NCBI GenBank assembly: GCA_021796375.1
Contig: JAJYJF010000054.1
Span: 1-9,619 of the forward strand
Origin: Chloroflexota bacterium
GTDB lineage: Bacteria > Chloroflexota > Anaerolineae > Anaerolineales > Anaerolineaceae
DNA length: 9,619 nucleotides
Reading direction: 5' to 3'
Below the pieces are notes generated by a model. The model was given only the letters and a program-made list of their open reading frames with translations. It was not told the DNA's origin and ran no database searches. How positions within the stretch are numbered: position 1 is the first letter of the stretch; each line of letters starts with the position of its first letter. The position numbers and the translations under genes were made by a program. Below, piece after piece: positions 5,344 through 9,619 of this stretch.

Positions 5344-6446
5344 ACCGCGGAGACGCGGATCTGCTCGCCTCCGGCCAGGCTCTCGTAGCCCGGATAGCTC
5401 TCGACAACCCTCCTCGCCTCCGGCGATGAGAGAAAATCGAGAAGGGCAGCCGCAGCCGGCTGGTCTGCCAGCTCCGCGGGCAGCACCAGGTCATACCGCT
5501 CGCGGGTGAGCAGGACGAAATCCAGCCCAAAGGCGCGCGCGGCGGCTTCCAGCCCAAGCCCGGCATCCGCACCTCCCTCCGCCACCGCCCGGGCAACGTC
5601 GGTGTGGGTGAGCCGCTCGTCGGCGTACCCGCGGATTTTCTCGATCACCCCCTGGCCGGCGAGCATCGCATCCAGCCAGACGCGCGTGCCGGAACCCGGC
5701 TGGCGGTTGATGAAGCGCACGTCCCGGTGGGAGAGGTCTTCGAGCGCGCCAATTTGGTACGGGTTGCCGGGCGCGAGGATGATCCCCAGCCGGCGGTACG
5801 CCAGGGGCACAACGAGGAGATTCCGCCCGGGGAGGATCCTGCGGATAAACGGCACGTTGTAGGTGTCCGTTTCCTTATCCCACAGGTGGCAGCCGGCCAG
5901 GTCGGCGTGTTTTTCGGCCAGGGCGATCAGCCCGCCCAGGCTGCCCGAAAATTCCAGGCGCAGATGGATGTCCGCATATTCACGCTCGAAGGCCTCCGCC
6001 AGCCCCACCAGCGCCGGATCGTGACTGCCGACGAACCGCAGCACCCCGGCGGAAGCTTTTTCCGGGGCAGCCTGAATGGAGCGCCAGCGGTCGAGCCCCA
6101 GGTGGAGGGCCTGCTGGATCTCTTCCGGGGTGTATCCCGACGCGACCGCTTCGAGGATGACCGTCTCCATGCGGTGGACGAGCTGCGCCCGGCGCAAGAC
6201 TCCGCGGAGCTGGCTGGGGGTGGAAAGGATCTCGCCGGTGACCCGCGTGCCCTGCCCGGCCCGGCTCTCGACCAGACCCTGGCGGACCAGCTCGTGGTAG
6301 GCGCGCTGGATGGTGCCGGGGGTGCATTTCCAGCGCGCGTGCAGCTGGCGCACGCTGGGCAGCCGGTCCCCGGGCTTGTAGCGGCCTTCAAGGATGTCGC
6401 GGCGGATCGATTCGGCAATTTGCTGGTAGAGAGGCGATTCGGTCAT
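5340..6446 (-). CDS. GntR-type winged-helix regulator fused to a molybdate-binding-protein-like ligand domain
   Basis: A 368-residue regulator. Residues 4-70 are a GntR winged helix (PLYQQIAESIRRDILEGRY, then PGDRLPSVRQLHARW, and TIQRAYHELVRQGLVESRAGQGTRV). A helical linker (about 77-130) with a YTPEEIQQAL segment follows. Residues 136-357 resemble the COG1910/PF12727 periplasmic-binding-protein-like domain: DLAGCHLWD (182-190), INRQPGSGTRVWLDAML, GYADERLTHTDVARAVAEGGADAGLGLEAAA and GLDFVLLTRERYDL. There is no signal peptide, so it acts in the cytoplasm, sensing a small ligand and binding DNA. COG1910 domains are often linked to molybdate or tungstate, but the ligand here is not shown. ATG 6444-6446 was chosen because GGGAG lies about 7 bases upstream and an extended -10 box just beyond; a longer frame to 6545 would start upstream of that box. 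It is divergent from the PhnD-kinase cassette and may regulate it. Confidence 0.9.
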   Translation of the reverse strand: MTESPLYQQIAESIRRDILEGRYKPGDRLPSVRQLHARWKCTPGTIQRAYHELVRQGLVESRAGQGTRVTGEILSTPSQLRGVLRRAQLVHRMETVILEAVASGYTPEEIQQALHLGLDRWRSIQAAPEKASAGVLRFVGSHDPALVGLAEAFEREYADIHLRLEFSGSLGGLIALAEKHADLAGCHLWDKETDTYNVPFIRRILPGRNLLVVPLAYRRLGIILAPGNPYQIGALEDLSHRDVRFINRQPGSGTRVWLDAMLAGQGVIEKIRGYADERLTHTDVARAVAEGGADAGLGLEAAARAFGLDFVLLTRERYDLVLPAELADQPAAAALLDFLSSPEARRVVESYPGYESLAGGEQIRVSAV

Positions 6447-6476
6447 TCCTGAGCTCCCGTAGGTGTGGCCTGCCCG

Positions 6477-6485
6477 ATTATCGCA
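6477..6485 (-). promoter_or_regulatory. Extended -10 promoter of the GntR-type regulator
   Basis: On the minus strand TGC is followed directly by GATAAT (5 of 6 to TATAAT), which makes an extended -10 element. The position 17 bases further upstream has no TTGACA-like box, as extended -10 promoters allow. Transcription would start near 6470, about 24 bases before the ATG at 6446. Confidence 0.45.
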
Positions 6486-6530
6486 CAAAAGCAGGGATCG
6501 CGGAGAACCCTCCCGAATATCCAGGCAAAA

Positions 6531-6550
6531 ACCGGATTGGTCCATCCGGT
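6531..6550. promoter_or_regulatory. Perfect 7+7 inverted repeat, candidate operator of the cassette
   Basis: ACCGGAT (6531-6537) and ATCCGGT (6544-6550) are perfect inverted arms separated by six bases. The right arm falls where the -35 box of the TATAAT at 6567-6572 should lie, so a dimeric regulator bound here would block or aid polymerase. The neighbouring GntR-type protein is the natural candidate. The role is inferred from symmetry and position. Confidence 0.5.
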
Positions 6551-6566
6551 CCAGGGGCTTATTCGC

Positions 6567-6572
6567 TATAAT
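6567..6572 (+). promoter_or_regulatory. Candidate -10 box of the PhnD-kinase-regulator cassette
   Basis: A perfect TATAAT on the plus strand, 119 bases before the lipoprotein start. The place of the -35 box (6544-6549, ATCCGG) is not consensus and lies inside the inverted repeat, which suggests a promoter that needs, or is controlled by, a DNA-binding protein. The predicted leader is about 113 bases. Confidence 0.45.
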
Positions 6573-6691
6573 AAGGACAAATCCTCGCCATGCATTAAAA
6601 ATAGCTTACCGGTGTTCACGGCTGCAGAAAACACCAGGGAACAAGCGGATCCTCGAACAGGTTCGATCTGGATTTTCACCGGACAATCGGA

Positions 6692-7618
6692 ATGAAAAAT
6701 CAGCGATTCTTCGTGCTGCTTTTGCTTTTGACGATGTTTGCATCCACGGGATGCGGCTCCAGAGATACCCGGCTCGCGGCCGGTTACGTCAACCTGAAGG
6801 ATCTGCAGCCGCTGAAGACAGTTCAGCAGAACGTCCCTCCCCTGCGGGTCGCCGTTGCTTCGATCATTTCACCCGTTGGCACGGTTCAATCCTATCGGCC
6901 GCTGCTGGATTACCTGCAGGCGCAGATCAACCGCCCCGTTGAGCTCATCCAGCGCAGGACCTACATGGAGACGAACGAATTGATCAAAGAGGGCGAGGTC
7001 GACCTGGCGTTCGTCTGCACGAGCGCGTACATCGCCGGCCACGATGACTTCGGTATGGAGCTGCTGGCAGCGCCGCAGGTCAATGGGAAAACCATCTACT
7101 ACTCCCTGCTCATCGTGCCCGCAGGCAGCTCTGCCCGAACCATGGCCGACCTGCGAAATAAAACGTTCGCCTTTACGGATCCCATTTCCCTCAGCGGCAG
7201 GATGTACCCAACCTACATGGTTCAACATATGGGATCCAGCCCGGAAAAGTACTTCGGCCAGATGTTCTTCACCTACAACCATGATGAGGCGATCCGGGCG
7301 GTGGCGAACAACCTGGCTGACGGCGCCTCAGTCGACAGCCTGGTGTACGATTTTGTCGCCGCTCGCGAACCCGACCTGATTAAAAAAGTTCGGGTAATTG
7401 ACCGCTCGCCCCCATTTGGGATCCCCCCGGTCGTGGTCAACCCGAAAATGGACGAAAATCTCAAGCTCGAGCTGCAGAGGATCATCCTGGAGATGGCGAG
7501 CTCTCCGGACGGGGAAAAAGCCCTGCAGTCGATGGGTGTGGATAAGTTTGTGCGGATCGATGATCATGCCTATGATGACGTTCGGATCCTGCTGAGCGAT
7601 GTTGAAAAAACTCGCTGA
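6692..7618 (+). CDS. PhnD-like (phosphate/phosphite/phosphonate-type) substrate-binding lipoprotein
   Basis: A 308-residue secreted binding protein. The N-terminus MKNQRFFVLLLLLTMFASTGC is a lipoprotein signal with the lipid-accepting Cys21 (the -3 residue is Ser, not the usual Leu), followed by a linker of about 30 residues. The mature part begins LRVAVASIISPVGTVQSYRPLLDYL, then ELIQRRTYMETNELIKEGEVDLAFVCTSAYI, a hinge near YYSLLIVPAGSSARTMADLRNKTFAFTDPISLSG, and GASVDSLVYDF; this order is typical of the PhnD/PtxB type II binding fold. These proteins usually deliver phosphonate, phosphite or other oxyanions to an ABC importer. No importer genes are visible here, and the gene overlaps the kinase start by 20 bases, so a sensing role is likely. 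The ribosome site before ATG 6692 is weak. Ligand not determinable by eye. Confidence 0.88.
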   Translation: MKNQRFFVLLLLLTMFASTGCGSRDTRLAAGYVNLKDLQPLKTVQQNVPPLRVAVASIISPVGTVQSYRPLLDYLQAQINRPVELIQRRTYMETNELIKEGEVDLAFVCTSAYIAGHDDFGMELLAAPQVNGKTIYYSLLIVPAGSSARTMADLRNKTFAFTDPISLSGRMYPTYMVQHMGSSPEKYFGQMFFTYNHDEAIRAVANNLADGASVDSLVYDFVAAREPDLIKKVRVIDRSPPFGIPPVVVNPKMDENLKLELQRIILEMASSPDGEKALQSMGVDKFVRIDDHAYDDVRILLSDVEKTR

Positions 7619-9080
7619 GCTGCCGCTGCCGGCTGCTGTCTTCAACCGCTTCTGGGAAATTGCCGGGGCGGTCAGCATCCGGACGAAGATCCTCGGCCTC
7701 GCCCTGGGTCTCGTGCTCATTGTTGGGATCGGGAATACCCTGCAAACCCGCTCCATCCTCGTCGAAAACATGGAAGCGCAGCTCCGGGACCAGAGCATCT
7801 CCGTGGCCCGCGACCTGGCTGCCCGGGCGGCAGATCCCATCCTGCTGAACAACCTGCTGGCCCTGCAGGATCTGCTCCTGGAGACGAAAAGCAACAACCC
7901 CAGCTTCCGGTACGCCTTCATCCTCGATCCGCAGGGGCGTATTATCGCTCAAACCTTCGGAGATGGCTTTCCAAACGGCTTGAAAGACTTGAACCAGGTC
8001 AGCAGTCAGGATCACCACAACACCGTCCTCATCAATACGAACGAAGGTCTGATTTTCGACACCGCCGTACCGATCCTGGATGGCAAAGCTGGCACCGCTC
8101 GGGTGGGGTTATCCGATTCCATCGTCCAGCAGGCGGTTTTCCAGGCTACCCTGCAGTCCATCCTGTTTACCGTCCTGGTGCTGCTCGGAGGCCTCCTGGT
8201 GGCCCTGCTGTTGATCCGCGTGCTTGCCCAGCCCATCCTGGAGCTGGTGGACGCCACCCGCGCCGTCTCCAACAGCGATTACTCGCGCCGCATCCATCCC
8301 TGGGCCAATGACGAATTAGGAACCCTGGCGCAGGCATTCAATCAAATGACCCGGGATCTGGCTCAAGTTCACGAGCTGCGCCGGGAGCGGGAGTGGCTGC
8401 AGCGCCAGCTGCTTGAAAAGGTCATCTCCACCCAGGAGGAAGAAAGGCGCCGGATCTCCCGCGAGCTGCACGACAGCACCTCGCAATCGCTCACCTCCCT
8501 GCTGGTCGGGTTGAGGGCGCTGGAAGCTAGCTGTTCCAGTTCGGACAAACACCAGGTGGGCGACCTGCGCAGTATCGCCGCCCAAACCCTGGACGAGGTC
8601 CATACTCTGGCAATGCAGCTCCGCCCTCACATCCTCGACGATCTGGGTTTGCCGGCCGCCCTGGAACGCCTGACCTTCGAATGGCAGGCAAGATATAAAA
8701 TCCCGGTTGATCTGGCGATCATCCTCGGGGATGTGCGCCTTCCGGAGGGGGTCGAGACGGCACTCTACCGGATCATCCAGGAGACCTTGACCAATGTCGC
8801 CCGCCACGCGCGAGCCCATTCGGTGAGCATCCTGGTGGAGCGGCGGGACAGCAGCGTGATCGCCGTCATCGAAGATGATGGCATGGGATTCGAGGCGGGC
8901 CAATCTCTCGGCGAAGACCATCTCGGATTGTTAGGGATGCGCGAGCGGGCGGAGCTCCTCGGGGGACACCTGACGATCGAAAGCCATTCTGGAAACGGAA
9001 CCAGTGTATTTGTTGAAATCCCAGCCTTCAGCGAGGAGGCAGTCAATGGCCGCAAAGAAGCGGATCCTGCTGGCAGATGA
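7599..9080 (+). CDS. Membrane-bound HisKA_3 sensor histidine kinase with HAMP domain
   Basis: A 493-residue NarX/NreB/LiaS-type kinase. In order: a short cytoplasmic start; membrane helix about 29-48; an extracytoplasmic domain of about 135 residues (49-184) with a Cache/PAS-like core (RYAFILDPQGRIIAQTF, near 104-120); a second helix about 185-208; a HAMP domain to about 258; and a coiled-coil stretch. The HisKA_3 box EEERRRISRELHDSTSQSL carries the phosphorylated His291. The HATPase_c domain shows the N-box QETLTNVARHA (Asn399), the G1 box EDDGMGF (426-431) and HLGLLGMRERAELLGG. It autophosphorylates in response to a signal and passes phosphate to the regulator encoded next. The outer domain may sense directly or through the PhnD-like lipoprotein. 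Its start lies inside the preceding gene and its end overlaps the next by 35 bases, so all three are probably translationally coupled. Confidence 0.94.
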   Translation: MLKKLAELPLPAAVFNRFWEIAGAVSIRTKILGLALGLVLIVGIGNTLQTRSILVENMEAQLRDQSISVARDLAARAADPILLNNLLALQDLLLETKSNNPSFRYAFILDPQGRIIAQTFGDGFPNGLKDLNQVSSQDHHNTVLINTNEGLIFDTAVPILDGKAGTARVGLSDSIVQQAVFQATLQSILFTVLVLLGGLLVALLLIRVLAQPILELVDATRAVSNSDYSRRIHPWANDELGTLAQAFNQMTRDLAQVHELRREREWLQRQLLEKVISTQEEERRRISRELHDSTSQSLTSLLVGLRALEASCSSSDKHQVGDLRSIAAQTLDEVHTLAMQLRPHILDDLGLPAALERLTFEWQARYKIPVDLAIILGDVRLPEGVETALYRIIQETLTNVARHARAHSVSILVERRDSSVIAVIEDDGMGFEAGQSLGEDHLGLLGMRERAELLGGHLTIESHSGNGTSVFVEIPAFSEEAVNGRKEADPAGR

Positions 9081-9619
9081 CCATGCCATCTTGCGCTCCG
9101 GCCTGCGCCTGATGCTCTCATCCCAGCAGGACCTGGAAATCGTTGGGGAAGCATCTACCGGGGCCGAAACCCTGAAACAGGCCGAAGCCCTGCAGCCCGA
9201 TCTGGTGCTCCTGGATATCAGCATGTCGGGGATCAGCGGTCTCGAGGTGCTCCCGGCGCTTCTGCGGCTGTTCCCTCCGCCGAAGGTGCTGATCCTCACC
9301 ATGCACGATGACAAGCGCTATCTGAGCCAGGCGCTTCAGCGCGGCGCGTCTGGATACGTCCTCAAAAAAGCAGCCGACACCGAGCTGATCACCGCGATCC
9401 GGGCCGTGCTGGGCGGGGAAATTTACATCCACCATTCGATGATGCGCTTCCTGCTCGAGGACGTGCTTCCCGGGAGGGATTTCCACAATCAAGAGGAGCT
9501 GTGGGAATCCCTGAGCGAACGGGAGCAGGAGGTCCTGCGGCTGGTTGCCCTGGGCTTTACGAGCGCCGAGATCGCCGGCAAGCTCAATCTGAGCGCAAAG
9601 ACGGTCGAGACGTACCGGA
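9046..9619 (+). CDS. NarL/LuxR-family response regulator, 3' end missing (right window edge)
   Basis: The frame is open from ATG 9046-9048 to the right edge, giving 191 residues. The receiver domain (about 5-122) shows the acidic pair Asp11-Asp12 in LLADDHAILRSGL, the phosphorylated Asp57 in LVLLDISMSG, the switch Thr85 and the conserved Lys107 in GYVLKKA. After a short linker, the LuxR-type helix-turn-helix begins at ESLSEREQEVLRLVALGFTSAEIAGKL and runs to LSAKTVETYR, where the window ends in the recognition helix; perhaps 20-30 residues are missing. It is the natural partner of the kinase upstream and would activate or repress unknown targets. AGGAGG lies 6 bases before the start, the strongest ribosome site in the window. 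The coding region overlaps the kinase 3' end by 35 bases. Confidence 0.95.
   Translation, partial: MAAKKRILLADDHAILRSGLRLMLSSQQDLEIVGEASTGAETLKQAEALQPDLVLLDISMSGISGLEVLPALLRLFPPPKVLILTMHDDKRYLSQALQRGASGYVLKKAADTELITAIRAVLGGEIYIHHSMMRFLLEDVLPGRDFHNQEELWESLSEREQEVLRLVALGFTSAEIAGKLNLSAKTVETYR

Larger units (their letters stand above)
6447..6691. other. Divergent intergenic region between the regulator and the PhnD-kinase cassette
   Basis: A 245-base stretch with a candidate promoter for each direction and a perfect 7+7 inverted repeat, each listed separately. The cassette leader (about 6579-6691) contains further short self-complementary pairs, for example GGTGTT (6611-6616) with AACACC (6630-6635), and TCGAA (6653-6657) with TTCGA (6662-6666). 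These could fold in RNA but match no riboswitch I recognise. Frames that appear open across here lack a coding pattern. Confidence 0.65.

Noticed and set aside
5604..6452. Plus-strand open frame of 282 codons opposite the GntR-type regulator
   Set aside because: Antisense shadow; the minus-strand reading has complete HTH and ligand-domain motifs.
6447..6545. Longer start of the GntR-type regulator (33 more residues)
   Set aside because: The extension crosses the extended -10 element, does not resemble GntR proteins, and the start at 6446 has a ribosome site.
6465..6942. Open frames across the cassette leader (159 and 76 codons)
   Set aside because: No motifs; they run over the promoter, leader and, in the longer case, the lipoprotein gene in another frame.
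1..9619. CRISPR arrays, transposons, tRNA or rRNA genes, phage genes
   Set aside because: I looked for regular direct repeats, terminal inverted repeats, cloverleaf patterns and hallmark proteins by eye and found none.

Overview
The window is a GC-rich bacterial chromosome segment with eleven genes, and gene neighbours sit close together or overlap. The mix of genes is what one finds in Chloroflexota such as Anaerolineae: a GntR regulator fused to a molybdate-binding-protein-like domain, and a PhnD-type lipoprotein coupled to a HisKA_3 kinase and a NarL/LuxR response regulator. That taxonomic call is an inference from gene content, held at moderate to low confidence. I see no transposase, integrase, tRNA, rRNA or CRISPR array.

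Region 1 (1-2172, minus strand): a two-gene operon with a good sigma-70-type promoter. A class III PLP aminotransferase is followed after 9 bases by a sugar phosphate isomerase/epimerase-like TIM barrel that runs off the left edge. The substrates are unknown; the pairing suggests breakdown of an amino or keto compound.

Region 2 (2242-4189, minus strand): a probable operon read in the order uridine phosphorylase, dual-specificity-type phosphatase, small unknown protein, small membrane protein. The last three overlap or nearly overlap. A 203-base divergent intergenic region (4190-4392) separates it from a plus-strand EamA/DMT exporter. It holds one candidate -10 box on each strand, a dyad over the minus-strand box and a strong hairpin in the exporter leader.

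Region 3 (5340-9619): a GntR-type regulator with a COG1910-like ligand-binding domain (minus strand) is divergent from a plus-strand cassette. The cassette is a PhnD-like substrate-binding lipoprotein, a membrane histidine kinase and a NarL-type response regulator, cut by the right edge. Successive cassette genes overlap by 20 and 35 bases, so they are probably translationally coupled. No ABC permease or ATPase is seen beside the binding protein, so it may act as a ligand-sensing subunit for the kinase, forming a three-component signalling system. The 245-base spacer carries candidate promoters for both directions and a perfect 7+7 inverted repeat at the expected -35 position of the cassette promoter. 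This is the most interesting part of the window.
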